Source: Bacteroidia bacterium | GTDB taxonomy: Bacteria > Bacteroidota > Bacteroidia > Flavobacteriales_D > Crocinitomicaceae | Direction of reading: 5' to 3' | DNA length: 60,416 bases | Assembly (NCBI GenBank): GCA_030427935.1 | Contig: JAUICI010000003.1 | Coordinates: 1 to 60,416, forward strand | Program-made: the position numbers and the translations under genes | Notes under the pieces: generated by a model | Databases searched by the model: none | The model's input: the letters and a program-made list of their open reading frames with translations, nothing else | Told to the model about the DNA's origin: nothing | Shown here: positions 25,435 through 34,985 of the stretch, one piece after another | How positions within the stretch are numbered: the first letter of the stretch is position 1 | How the letters are laid out: every line of letters begins with the position of its first letter

Positions 25435-26361
25435 ATGCTTTTAGAATTACCTGAAATAAAAATTGAAAAACTCGATGAACCGCTTTTTGAAAAAAAAGAA
25501 ATTCAGGTATTCATTCAAAGAGAAGATCTGACTCACCCCATTATTTCAGGGAATAAATGGAGGAAACTTAGATTCAATGTTGAAAAGACTCAGCAACTCA
25601 AAAAAAAAGCGATTCTAACTTTTGGAGGCGCCCATTCCAATCACTTACATGCAACGGCTGAAGCCTGTAAATTGGCAAACATAAAAGCTATTGGAATTGT
25701 AAGAGGCGAGGAAATTGATAGCAAGACACTTTCGGACTGCAAGAATGCTGGCATGGATTTAATTTTTGTGGATCGACAAGAATATCAGCTAAAGGATACT
25801 AAAGAATATTTAAACTGGTTAAATGAAAAATTTGACTACCCCTATATCATTCCTCAAGGTGGAGACAATTATTATGGAACATTGGGATGTATGGAAATTC
25901 TGAAAGGCCAAACTCTGAATCCCGATCTTATTTTCGTTGCCTCTGGAACAGGAAACACAGCTTCAGGAATCTTACTAGCTTCAAATGAAAACCAAAAAGT
26001 GGTGAGCGTCCCTGCCTTAAAAGGAGAGTTCATGAAAGATGAAATCCGCTCTTCCATTCAAAACTTCCTGCAAAACAAAGAAGTTGCAGAGGAATACCTA
26101 GAACGCCTAGTAGTACTCAATGATTATCATTTTGGTGGTTTTGCTAAATACAAACCTGAATTAATCGAGTTCATTTCCAACTTCCACAAAAAACACCAGG
26201 TTAAACTAGATCCGATTTATACATCAAAGATGATGTTTGCCCTTTACGACCAAATTGAAAAGAATCAAATCCCAAAAAATACAACTGTTCTTGCCATTCA
26301 TACAGGAGGACTTCAAGGTATAGAGGGGTTTGAAAAAAGATATAGTCTAAAACTATTTTAA
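25435..26361 (+). CDS. PLP-dependent enzyme, ACC deaminase / D-cysteine desulfhydrase family
   Basis: 308 residues of fold-type II PLP enzyme. The motif SGNKWRKLRFN contains the probable PLP lysine (Lys41); FGGAHSNHLHATA (about 63-75) and ASGTGNTASGILLA (about 169-182) match the substrate and phosphate-binding loops of ACC deaminase and D-cysteine desulfhydrase. There is no signal peptide. Sequence alone cannot tell which amino acid is used: true ACC deaminase and D-cysteine desulfhydrase differ at a few active-site residues. The product would be ammonia with alpha-ketobutyrate, or pyruvate with sulfide. Confidence 0.88.
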   Translation: MLLELPEIKIEKLDEPLFEKKEIQVFIQREDLTHPIISGNKWRKLRFNVEKTQQLKKKAILTFGGAHSNHLHATAEACKLANIKAIGIVRGEEIDSKTLSDCKNAGMDLIFVDRQEYQLKDTKEYLNWLNEKFDYPYIIPQGGDNYYGTLGCMEILKGQTLNPDLIFVASGTGNTASGILLASNENQKVVSVPALKGEFMKDEIRSSIQNFLQNKEVAEEYLERLVVLNDYHFGGFAKYKPELIEFISNFHKKHQVKLDPIYTSKMMFALYDQIEKNQIPKNTTVLAIHTGGLQGIEGFEKRYSLKLF

Positions 26362-26508
26362 CCTATTAAAAAAGGTATTACAGACATATTTTAAGATTTT
26401 TTAGCAAGTACTTTCGACTGGTTTTGTAACCAAAAAAACAACACTACCGTACTATCAATTATCCGATTAAAAAACGGATACAACAAACAACAACAAACAG
26501 TCAATATC

Positions 26509-27447
26509 ATGAAAAAATTAATCTTTCTTTTAGCAGTCGGGTTGACAAACTTCTCCTTCGGCTTCTATGCTTCAAAAAAGGATTATATTGAAACATGGAA
26601 GGAAGAAGCCATCAATCAGATGAATCTTTATCAAATCCCTGCAAGTATTACGCTAGCACAAGCAGTACTTGAGAGTCAGTACGGAAACAGTAAGCTTTCT
26701 ACTGAAGCGAACAATCACTTTGGAATTAAATGTCACAAATGGACTGGAGAAACCTTCATCCAAGATGACGACCGAAAAAATGAATGTTTTCGAAAGTATT
26801 CCAATGCAAAAGAATCTTTTAAGGATCATTCTGAGTTCTTAAAATATCGTAGTCGTTACGCTCAACTATTCGAATTGAAAATGACGGACTATAAAGCTTG
26901 GGCAAAAGGATTAAAAAAATGCGGGTATGCGACAAATCCAAAATATGCGCATCTCTTGATTGATATTATTGAAAAGTACCAATTATACAAGTATGATTAC
27001 CCTTCAAAAGTGGAAAAGGTATCTGTGCATTCAATTGCTAACAATACAGAAAACAAAACAATCAAGGCCTCCACTTTCATTGCTCCAAAACCAAATAAAC
27101 ATGATGTGAAAATAAAACCAAATGGGGTGCATTATGTGGTAGCAAAAAAAGGTGATACATTTTATAAAATTGCCAAAGAATTTGAATTGGGAATGTGGCA
27201 ATTGTACAAATACAATGACTATGGAAAGCAAAAAGATGTTTTGGTTCCTGGAGACATTGTATATCTACAACCTAAAAAATCAAAACCGGGAAAACATCAT
27301 GACAAAACAGTTGTATTGAAGGAGAATTCTTCACTTCGAAAATTATCTCAAGAATACGCTGTTAAACTATCGACTTTATTGAAAAAAAATAATCTGGAAA
27401 TGCCAGATGAAACATTGGCAACAGGGACTAAAATCATCCTCAAGTAA
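26509..27447 (+). CDS. Secreted peptidoglycan hydrolase: glucosaminidase domain plus two LysM
   Basis: 312 residues with a signal peptide (MKKLIFLLAVGLTNFSFGF). The glucosaminidase (GH73-type) domain spans about 25-165; LAQAVLESQYGNSKL places the catalytic Glu near residue 55, and NNHFGIKCHKWTGE is the usual companion motif. Two LysM carbohydrate-binding domains follow (about 206-255, VVAKKGDTFYKIAKEFEL; about 262-312, LKENSSLRKLSQEYAV). It should cleave glycan strands in the periplasm during wall growth or division. The terminator lies 47 bases downstream inside the convergent transporter gene. Confidence 0.92.
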   Translation: MKKLIFLLAVGLTNFSFGFYASKKDYIETWKEEAINQMNLYQIPASITLAQAVLESQYGNSKLSTEANNHFGIKCHKWTGETFIQDDDRKNECFRKYSNAKESFKDHSEFLKYRSRYAQLFELKMTDYKAWAKGLKKCGYATNPKYAHLLIDIIEKYQLYKYDYPSKVEKVSVHSIANNTENKTIKASTFIAPKPNKHDVKIKPNGVHYVVAKKGDTFYKIAKEFELGMWQLYKYNDYGKQKDVLVPGDIVYLQPKKSKPGKHHDKTVVLKENSSLRKLSQEYAVKLSTLLKKNNLEMPDETLATGTKIILK

Positions 27448-27469
27448 ACATGGTTTAATTGATGAGGTT

Positions 27470-29776
27470 TTAGTTTGTTGTTTGTTTGTTTGAAGAGGCT
27501 GCGGTGGTAGCCTCTTTTTTTATGCTCAAAAGTAGGATGGGCAAAATTGTAAGATCCGCCAATACAGCAAAGAATAATGCTATGGTGATGAGCAGTCCTG
27601 TATAAAACGTTCCACTAAAATCTGAAAAAATCAACATGAGAAATCCCGAGCATAAAATCAATGAGGTCAAAACAATGGCTTTCCCAGTTGCCAAATAAGT
27701 CCTTTTCAAGGCATAAAGCAATGATTTCCCCTTCTTCAATTCCAAGCTGAATTTACTTAAAAAGTGAATGGTATCATCTACACAAATCCCAAAGGCAATG
27801 GTGAATATAATTGCTGTTGTTACTTTAAATTCGATACCAAAATACCCCATGATTCCCGCAATAATTACTAATGGAACAATATTGGGTATAATCGAAATCA
27901 CAACAATTTTAAGCGATCGATACAGGATAGCCATGATCAAAGACACAATGATTACAGCAATGATCAATCCCAAAGTCATGGAATCTGACAAGCTTCGGAT
28001 GTTTTGATCCAATAAATGGGCCGTCCCCGTAATTTTGACTTCTATCAATTCTGAATCGATATTCTCCTCGATATAGGCGAGTAACTCTTGATTCTTTCCG
28101 TCAATAACTTCTGAACCTAAATCACCAATGTTCCCCATGATTCTGGTGGTTCTTTTATCTTTTGAAATCAAGGTTTTTGTCAAATCCAAAGACTTTTTAC
28201 TAAGGAATTTTCGCTGATAACGAGAAACGGTAGAGTTCTTTTCCGGAAGTTTAAAATACTCCGGATTAGCGGCATGATTAATTCGATTCAAAGTTTTGAA
28301 GACGGTCGCCAAAGAATTCACTCGTCCAACTCCATATTCTGTTTTTAAATAAGTCTCCAGTTTATCTATTTCATTCAAAACAGAAATATCGGTTAGACTA
28401 TCCCCTTTCGAACCAAGTGTGATGGCTAATTCAAAAGGACGAACTCCTCCAAAATTACGATCAAAAAAGGAAGCGTCTTTCTTAACAGGTGAATCCGCCG
28501 ACAAATCGTCCAGGATAAAGTGGTTTCTGCTAATTTTAGTGATCCCAAAGGAGGCCACCATTAAGATTAGAACGGTTCCAATAACCACTAGAACCCGCTT
28601 GCGCATCACGGAAATAAATAAACGCCTGAGATGCTTATCCCAAAAATTATTTTTCTTAAGCTGGGACCTTCCATCTATTCGGGTAGATAAAATCAAGAAA
28701 AAAGGAAGCATGCCATAAGTGACCAAAAAAGCTAGTAAAACACCGATCCCAGTATACAAACCAAATTCTGCAACTGGCTCCACTGGAACTAAACTTAAGG
28801 AGAAGAAACCTACGGACGTGGTAAATGAAGTAAGAAATGTTGCCAAACCAACCTCACGTACAGATATCTTTAATGCTCTCACAGCCCCTTCCCCACTCCT
28901 CTTTTCATCAATATATCTTGACACAAAATGTATGACGTCCGACATCGAAACCACAAACATGATGGTAGGTAAAATAGTCAGCAAAATATTCAAAGGCTCC
29001 TGAATCATGCCCATGAAACCGAAAACCCATATCATGGATGACAACACGATTATTAAGGGAAAGAAAATTCCCTGAAAAGATCGAAAGGCGATAAACAGAA
29101 AAATGACAACCAAGACGGCCGAAATCAAAAAGAAAATGGCCAGTTCTTTCTTCATTTGATCCACGTAGTAAGCCTGACCAACGGCTCTTCCTGCAAGGTG
29201 GTATTCATCAACTTCAACTTCAGCTAATAAGTTGTTTACATGTTTTAATAGTGTATCACACTTCGCTTTACTGAGGAAATTTTCATGTTTAATATAAATA
29301 TTAACAACTTCGCCGGACTCATCAACAAGAGCTCCAATTAGTTCTTCATTCTGATAGATTTGTGTGGAATCTTTGATCGGATCCTTTTTCTCAAAATCGA
29401 TGTAGGGAATCTCAAAAATCTCAAAACCAAAGGGAGCCTTGGCGTAGTTTTTCTGATTCGTGATTGAAACAGCATACTGGACGAGCTCTAAACGTTCTAT
29501 TTTTCTGGTTAAACTGTCGACAAGACTTAAAAATTCATAATCAAAAATCCCTCCTTCATTCCTGAGGGCAATTAGCATGTAATCATTGTCTGAATCAAAT
29601 TCTTCTCGATAATCTAAGAAGAACTCCGTTTCCTCTGAATCCTGAGGGAAGAACTTTTCGAAATCGTAATCTACTTTTAGACTGAACAATCCGAAGGCAA
29701 GACCAATAGTTAGACCTATTGAAACAAAAAAGAAAATCCTAACAATCTTTCGAAACCCTTTTTCGGATAATTCCAT
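27470..29776 (-). CDS. RND superfamily (MMPL-type) transporter
   Basis: 768 residues with two repeats of one helix, a large extracytoplasmic domain, then five to six helices: helix 1 at about 13-31 (FFFVSIGLTIGLAFGLFSL), periplasmic domain 35-210, helices about 212-360, and the second repeat from about 395 on. The motif FGICVDDTIHFLSKF and the matching MSDVIHFVSRY contain the intramembrane acidic residues of MMPL/HpnN-type exporters. It probably moves lipids or hydrophobic molecules across or out of the inner membrane. The last 15 or so codons (KKEATTAASSNKQTTN) overlap the plus-strand terminator of the convergent gene. Confidence 0.9.
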   Translation of the reverse strand: MELSEKGFRKIVRIFFFVSIGLTIGLAFGLFSLKVDYDFEKFFPQDSEETEFFLDYREEFDSDNDYMLIALRNEGGIFDYEFLSLVDSLTRKIERLELVQYAVSITNQKNYAKAPFGFEIFEIPYIDFEKKDPIKDSTQIYQNEELIGALVDESGEVVNIYIKHENFLSKAKCDTLLKHVNNLLAEVEVDEYHLAGRAVGQAYYVDQMKKELAIFFLISAVLVVIFLFIAFRSFQGIFFPLIIVLSSMIWVFGFMGMIQEPLNILLTILPTIMFVVSMSDVIHFVSRYIDEKRSGEGAVRALKISVREVGLATFLTSFTTSVGFFSLSLVPVEPVAEFGLYTGIGVLLAFLVTYGMLPFFLILSTRIDGRSQLKKNNFWDKHLRRLFISVMRKRVLVVIGTVLILMVASFGITKISRNHFILDDLSADSPVKKDASFFDRNFGGVRPFELAITLGSKGDSLTDISVLNEIDKLETYLKTEYGVGRVNSLATVFKTLNRINHAANPEYFKLPEKNSTVSRYQRKFLSKKSLDLTKTLISKDKRTTRIMGNIGDLGSEVIDGKNQELLAYIEENIDSELIEVKITGTAHLLDQNIRSLSDSMTLGLIIAVIIVSLIMAILYRSLKIVVISIIPNIVPLVIIAGIMGYFGIEFKVTTAIIFTIAFGICVDDTIHFLSKFSLELKKGKSLLYALKRTYLATGKAIVLTSLILCSGFLMLIFSDFSGTFYTGLLITIALFFAVLADLTILPILLLSIKKEATTAASSNKQTTN
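27494..27521 (+). terminator. Terminator of the glucosaminidase gene, inside the convergent ORF
   Basis: AGAGGCT and AGCCTCT form a 7-bp stem around an 8-base loop, followed by seven T residues. The hairpin lies within the last codons of the minus-strand transporter gene. Confidence 0.82.
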
Positions 29777-29885
29777 TGATCAAAATTACTTAAATCAAAC
29801 ACATGGAAGATAAATTATGTTCAATCTATTCGGAAAATGGCAATTAAATAATGTGATAACCAACCTATTGGAATTCAACTGCGTG

Positions 29886-29914
29886 TTTGATTCAGTAAAG
29901 AATTACTATTTTTA
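29886..29914 (+). promoter_or_regulatory. Candidate promoter for the T9SS type A cargo gene
   Basis: TTTG at 29886-29889 and TATTTTTA at 29907-29914 (7 of 8 matches to TAnnTTTG) are 17 bases apart; the ATG lies 19 bases downstream. Confidence 0.45.
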
Positions 29915-29932
29915 CCAAAAAAAGAAACGATT

Positions 29933-31009
29933 ATGAAAAGAAAATTACTATCTCTAATTGCGGTTCTAGCAGGGGTAGGTGTGACATTTGCTCAACCAAC
30001 ATTTAACTCAACAGACGAAGCTGCTGTGGGAACCAACTTGAATTACTATCTAGGTGATACGCTAAATTTTGATTTGAAAGAATCAACAAATGGAGCGAAT
30101 GCTACTTGGGATTGGTCTACTTGGCCATTAAACACGACAATTAACCAAAGAACGGCAGATGTGCAAGACGCAACTGCTGATCCCGTTTACAGTCCATTAG
30201 GAGCGACTCAAAATTTTAATATTCAAGATTATTTAAATCAGTATTCAAACTATGATGCTACTGTGAAGCACTCTCAAGGGTTTAGATATACAACTGCAGG
30301 TACTGAGTTGGCAATCATTCAATTTGATTCTGCTCAATACAATATGATGGAATATCCTTTTGATCACACAGATATCATCAACAATACATATACTGGAAGT
30401 ACAACAATCGATTTTAACTCGACGCCTTTTAATGCGAATAGTACGAATGGAGTTGGGTTCATCGAGTATGATGGATATGGAACTTTGATGCTTTATGACA
30501 CAACGTTTACAAATGTTGCTAGAATCCACCAAAGAGATTCTGTTCATGCTTCTTTCGGATTTCCAATTAATGATGTGGATTTTGTAGTTGACAAATATGA
30601 GTTTTATGATTTAGCGAACTTGAATATTCCTATTTTCATCTGCTCAAGAGTTAAAGTTTATACTACAGGTATGTTACCTTCTTTTGATCCAGTTGTAAGT
30701 GTGTATAGCGCGGTTCCTTTTGCTCCTGCTAACTTGTCAATTGAAGAAAATGATATTAACAATGCGATTTCTGTTTTCCCAAATCCAGCAACGAATAACC
30801 TAACAGTTCAGTTTGACGCTTCAAATTCTTCAGATGATGAAATTAGATTAGTTGATCTTTCTGGTAAGACTGTTAAAGTTATCGCTAACGGATTTTCAAA
30901 TGGAATCAACACATTGAATGTGGATGTATCCAACATGACAAAAGGAATTTATTTATTAGAGTTTACAATGGATTCAAAAGCTGTTTCCAAAAAAGTTGTG
31001 ATTCAATAA
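29933..31009 (+). CDS. T9SS type A cargo protein of unknown function
   Basis: 358 residues with a signal peptide (MKRKLLSLIAVLAGVGVTFAQ), a Thr/Asn-rich beta-type central domain (about 22-260) and a C-terminal type A sorting domain (about 275-358). That domain has ISVFPNPATNNLTVQF, IRLVDLSGKTVKV and the ending MTKGIYLLEFTMDSKAVSKKVVIQ. Proteins with this ending are exported by the type IX system and usually anchored to the surface or released. The central domain is not recognised. It stands alone, with its own promoter match and terminator. Confidence 0.9.
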   Translation: MKRKLLSLIAVLAGVGVTFAQPTFNSTDEAAVGTNLNYYLGDTLNFDLKESTNGANATWDWSTWPLNTTINQRTADVQDATADPVYSPLGATQNFNIQDYLNQYSNYDATVKHSQGFRYTTAGTELAIIQFDSAQYNMMEYPFDHTDIINNTYTGSTTIDFNSTPFNANSTNGVGFIEYDGYGTLMLYDTTFTNVARIHQRDSVHASFGFPINDVDFVVDKYEFYDLANLNIPIFICSRVKVYTTGMLPSFDPVVSVYSAVPFAPANLSIEENDINNAISVFPNPATNNLTVQFDASNSSDDEIRLVDLSGKTVKVIANGFSNGINTLNVDVSNMTKGIYLLEFTMDSKAVSKKVVIQ

Positions 31010-31083
31010 GCCTAAAATTTTGATGTAAGTTTTTTATTTATTTAATTTGCATCACTTGTTGCTTTAAGATTAATAGAAGATTT

Positions 31084-31118
31084 ACCCTGACAGGCTCGCC
31101 TCGTCAGGGTTTCTTTTT
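31084..31118 (+). terminator. Terminator after the T9SS type A cargo gene
   Basis: ACCCTGAC and GTCAGGGT form a perfect 8-bp stem around an 11-base loop and run into TTCTTTTTTT. Confidence 0.87.
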
Positions 31119-31179
31119 TTAGAACTGTAACCTAATCTTATTTTCTTTATTATTTTTAGCGGAAATACTAATTCCATCA

Positions 31180-33438
31180 ATGAAAATTACATTCTACATA
31201 GCTTGTATTTGGCTATTCCTCATCAACTCGAGTCAGGTATTTAGTCAAAAAGAAATCGTATTCGATGGCGAAAGAAAAGCCTTTATCTACCACGTTATTT
31301 GGAAAAATGAACGACTCGAAGATAATTTCGGGAAGTATTTCGAATATATCGGAACACCCTACCTCAAAAGAGATGGAGAAAAACCAAAAAGAGATTCTGT
31401 TGAATGGGCCATCAAAAACAACCCAGATAATCTTTTGATTCGAAAAAACGAATTAGCTGCCGTAAGTAAGGGAATGTTGATGGAACTCTGCAACAAATTA
31501 GCTTTGCACGACATTAACCTAACAATCAAACACCGAAATTCAGAAGAACCTCAGCATCAAAAATTCATTGAAGAATATGAAACTTTAGTGGAAATCTTAT
31601 CCAATAAACTTCCGCCCTATGCGATGAAAGATAAAGATGGTAAAAAAGTGCCTTTACTTAAGATGGAGAAGATTCTTGCACCAACCTATTCAACAAAATC
31701 AAAAATTAATGTATCAAGCTCAGGTGGTGCATTTGACCCAACTGAAACCAAAGCAATTGTTAAAGCAGTCAACCAATCCATAAAACTATGGGTCGAAAAT
31801 CGAGCTCTCCAATACTTCAGAGTATTTGGTGGACGAGCCAACTTATTCGATAACCAGTTAATGTCTGCTGGAGATGGTAGTGGATTTGCAGGAGCAGGTA
31901 AAGAACATAAGCAAGATAAATGGTACAAAGGCCTTACACATGCAATTGGATTTTTCTATTACCTGACCGACATCATTCTGGATGGGAAATCAAAAAAACA
32001 AAAGGTGAAGGCCATGCATGTGCCAATCGTCAATTACAAGACTTACGGATCCGATACCATTACCAATATTCATTTTGATGTTTGGGGGAAAAGTCAAGAA
32101 AGACAAACTACGGTGGTAATTCAGAAAGGTATTAACTCCTATATTTTATACGGCAAAGATGAAACCAACCTTTTGAGCCCCGACTCTGCCTATGGCAAAG
32201 AAGGAGTAACAACTTATCAAATGCTTATTGATGAATTAAAAGATGTTCACATTGCCCACTACGAAGAGATGATCTACGGGAAAAGAGGGTACGATTATCA
32301 AATTGAATTCCACAAGAAAGAGCGAGACATCTGTCTGGAAAAGATCAAGGTCACCGAATACAAGCTTAATAAAATCCGCTATACTCCCGGTTCTGGAAAT
32401 GTCATCAACTATAAACCGAAAGACCCGAAAAATCATCAACCCAATGCAAATGAATCGGTGAAAAAGAAAAAAAGAACGACCCAGGACTGGTTAATGTATT
32501 GGTATGAAAAATGGGAATTCCATAAAGAGATGATTGTCAAACTACAGAAGGAAAAAGAAATCGCTCTTGAAATTCTAGCTACGCTGAAAGACAAACTCAG
32601 TGAAATGGAGCAAAATTTAGGATACCGTGTTCTAGAATATGAGGAGAAAGACGGCATTTACATGTTCGAGGACTCAACTATTTTCAATTATGAAACCCAA
32701 GATTTTAAATTTTTAGGTACACAATACCCAGAAGAATTCAATATTCGTGTCCTTTCCTTTGATGAAAAAGTATTAAGCACAAAAGCAGACGAAGTGCAGA
32801 TTCATTGGTCGCTAACGGATGAGGATGAAGATGAGAGTTTGGTCTACAACAGGAAATTCATAAATGACTTCAAACTAAATGAAGGCTATAATTTCACTAA
32901 AGTTTTAGACGAAAACGATTCCATTCGAATAAAAGAACTCATCAATTTCATTGTGGAGAATCCAAAAAAGATCAAGATGAATCTATCTGGAAACGGAAAA
33001 GGAAGAATTTTATCCAATGGTAAATACACCAAAGACTTACAACCGGAATACTTTAAGGAATATCCGCAAGATTCCAGTCAATACTCAAATCAAAACGCAA
33101 CAACATTCAAAATTCGAATGAATCAAAATCTTATTTTCGATATTGCGGGTTATACCGATGGTAGAATCATTCATATTCGGCCAGAAGACGCGGAAGGAAT
33201 TAAATTGACTAGTCCTGGAAATAACGTTCATCCAAATGAATTCCTTTCTGGAAGACGCGTACAAAATTTTGCTTACAATTTCCTTCACGACATAAATAAA
33301 ATAGGAAAGAAGTTCTTCCCAAATGGAGAGGCCGAAGAAGCTTATAAAATATTGGAAAAAGCTTTCAAAAAGTTTAAGATTCAAATCGGATCAAAGACGA
33401 TGAAGCTCTATATGAAAAAGGTTAAAGCCAGATTGTAA
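31180..33438 (+). CDS. Secreted protein of unknown function (752 aa)
   Basis: A signal peptide (MKITFYIACIWLFLINSSQVFSQ) precedes about 730 residues with no recognised family. Visible parts are an N-terminal beta/alpha region, a central GDGSGFAGAGKEHKQDKWYKG segment (about 228-246), a lysine-rich coiled-coil-like stretch (about 360-480, including KKKKRTTQDWLMYWYEKWEFHKEMIVKLQKEKE), and a C-terminal region ending in basic helices. There is no T9SS sorting domain, so a periplasmic location is more likely than the surface. It converges on a helicase gene with the two stop codons directly abutting. Confidence 0.8.
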   Translation: MKITFYIACIWLFLINSSQVFSQKEIVFDGERKAFIYHVIWKNERLEDNFGKYFEYIGTPYLKRDGEKPKRDSVEWAIKNNPDNLLIRKNELAAVSKGMLMELCNKLALHDINLTIKHRNSEEPQHQKFIEEYETLVEILSNKLPPYAMKDKDGKKVPLLKMEKILAPTYSTKSKINVSSSGGAFDPTETKAIVKAVNQSIKLWVENRALQYFRVFGGRANLFDNQLMSAGDGSGFAGAGKEHKQDKWYKGLTHAIGFFYYLTDIILDGKSKKQKVKAMHVPIVNYKTYGSDTITNIHFDVWGKSQERQTTVVIQKGINSYILYGKDETNLLSPDSAYGKEGVTTYQMLIDELKDVHIAHYEEMIYGKRGYDYQIEFHKKERDICLEKIKVTEYKLNKIRYTPGSGNVINYKPKDPKNHQPNANESVKKKKRTTQDWLMYWYEKWEFHKEMIVKLQKEKEIALEILATLKDKLSEMEQNLGYRVLEYEEKDGIYMFEDSTIFNYETQDFKFLGTQYPEEFNIRVLSFDEKVLSTKADEVQIHWSLTDEDEDESLVYNRKFINDFKLNEGYNFTKVLDENDSIRIKELINFIVENPKKIKMNLSGNGKGRILSNGKYTKDLQPEYFKEYPQDSSQYSNQNATTFKIRMNQNLIFDIAGYTDGRIIHIRPEDAEGIKLTSPGNNVHPNEFLSGRRVQNFAYNFLHDINKIGKKFFPNGEAEEAYKILEKAFKKFKIQIGSKTMKLYMKKVKARL

Positions 33439-34854
33439 TTAATCTTTCAATAAGCCTCTTTCAAAATTCACTAAAAAAACTTTGGATTTAGCACGGGTAA
33501 CGGCTGTATACAACCATCTTAAATATTCCTTATTCTTAGCATCTGGATGTAAAAAACCTTGATCGATATACACATGCTCCCATTGCCCACCTTGAGATTT
33601 GTGACAAGTAACAGCATAAGCATACTTTACCTGAATTGCAGTAAAATAAGGATCTTCCATAATCTTTTTAAAGCGAGTATTCTTATTTTTTTCATCCAAA
33701 TAGTCCTTTTCCACCTCAAAAAATAAGCGTTTTTGGTCTTCCCTACTAAGATTTGGACTCTCAGATTGCAGAGTATCCACTAGTAATTTGACCTCAATTT
33801 CGTCCATATTAGGATAGTCCACTAATTGCACAAGGGCGTCAACAAAGTGAAAACCATACATTTCTCTTCTTCCCATGATTTTGTTCACTTGCATCATCTC
33901 ACCATTGGCGATGAAACCAGGTTCAGAATTCTCTGGTAACCAAGAATAATTGTTCTTAACGGCCATCAAAATATCGCCAGCAGCAATTTCTTCTTCATGA
34001 AAAAACACCCTCGAACGAATATGATTGTTGTATTGATTTGCCCGTTTATTTGACCTCGTAATTACTAAAGTTTCTTCTACACCAACATTTCGGTGACTAT
34101 CTTCTAAAGCATCTTGTAATTCTTGCCCATTTAGATCAATAAAATCATCCGGATTAATTTCCATGATTAAATCTTCAAAATGCTGAATATTTCGAATGTG
34201 TGTTGCATTCATTAATACTCCAGAGTCCTTTGCTTGTCTTGAAACTTCAGTCAATTTATGCTGAAAAACCTCCACATTATAAAGCGTGTTTTCCAAGTAT
34301 TCTTTATTTAGAGCTGGACTAAAATCCGCACCTACAGGAGGAAGCTGTCCTTCATCTCCAACTAAAATCAACTTATTATTTGTCCCACTAAAAACATACT
34401 CAACAAGATCCTCCAGTAAATTTCGATTCGACCAAGGATTCGAACCCGAAGGCATTGAATAATCAGCAATCATGGAAGCTTCATCTACAATGAAAATTGT
34501 ATGGTTCTTATTATTAAAGGCCAATTCGAAACTAACTGCCCCGTTTTTCAATACTTTTCTTTGATAAATAACACGATGAATGGTACTCGCCTTCTTTCTC
34601 GAATAATTTCCGATCACCTTTGCCGCTCTTCCTGTTGGAGCCAAAATCTCTGTTCGAAACCCCTGTTTACCAACCACTTTGATACAAGCACTAATCAAAG
34701 AGGTCTTTCCAGTACCGGCATAACCCGATAAAATGAGTAAGTCTTTTTTGTACTTTCTCTTAATTAGATCATTCAGTTTATTTAAAAATTCGGATTGACC
34801 TGAATTTGGCTCATAGTCTAGTTTCTCCTTGATATTTAGAATAAAATCACTCAT
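33439..34854 (-). CDS. RecD2-like SF1B DNA helicase / AAA ATPase
   Basis: 471 residues. Walker A SGYAGTGKTS (about 43-52), motif Ia LAPTGRAAKV, Walker B IFIVDEASMI (about 117-126), motif III LVGDEGQLPPVGA, and C-terminal VTCHKSQGGQWEHVYID and LYTAVTRAKSKVFLV match SF1B helicases of the RecD/TraA type with a UvrD_C_2 module. It lacks the long N-terminal domain of full RecD2 (about 720 residues), so it is the short form common in Bacteroidota. A role in DNA repair or replication-fork processing is inferred. It is divergent from the membrane protein gene at 34986. Confidence 0.9.
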   Translation of the reverse strand: MSDFILNIKEKLDYEPNSGQSEFLNKLNDLIKRKYKKDLLILSGYAGTGKTSLISACIKVVGKQGFRTEILAPTGRAAKVIGNYSRKKASTIHRVIYQRKVLKNGAVSFELAFNNKNHTIFIVDEASMIADYSMPSGSNPWSNRNLLEDLVEYVFSGTNNKLILVGDEGQLPPVGADFSPALNKEYLENTLYNVEVFQHKLTEVSRQAKDSGVLMNATHIRNIQHFEDLIMEINPDDFIDLNGQELQDALEDSHRNVGVEETLVITRSNKRANQYNNHIRSRVFFHEEEIAAGDILMAVKNNYSWLPENSEPGFIANGEMMQVNKIMGRREMYGFHFVDALVQLVDYPNMDEIEVKLLVDTLQSESPNLSREDQKRLFFEVEKDYLDEKNKNTRFKKIMEDPYFTAIQVKYAYAVTCHKSQGGQWEHVYIDQGFLHPDAKNKEYLRWLYTAVTRAKSKVFLVNFERGLLKD

Positions 34855-34946
34855 CCGAATTATGCAAAAATAGAGGATTATGCATCTCCTTTATTGAGGT
34901 GTAGAAAAAATATATTGATTGAAATCGAATTTTATTCAAAAAATTG

Positions 34947-34954
34947 TAGTTTTG
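34947..34954 (+). promoter_or_regulatory. Candidate -7 element for the 34986-40059 operon
   Basis: TAGTTTTG matches TAnnTTTG exactly, 31 bases before the ATG. A TTTG -33 element is not visible at the expected distance. Confidence 0.45.
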
Positions 34955-34985
34955 CCTTGAACGTACTTAAACAAAAACAAGACAA

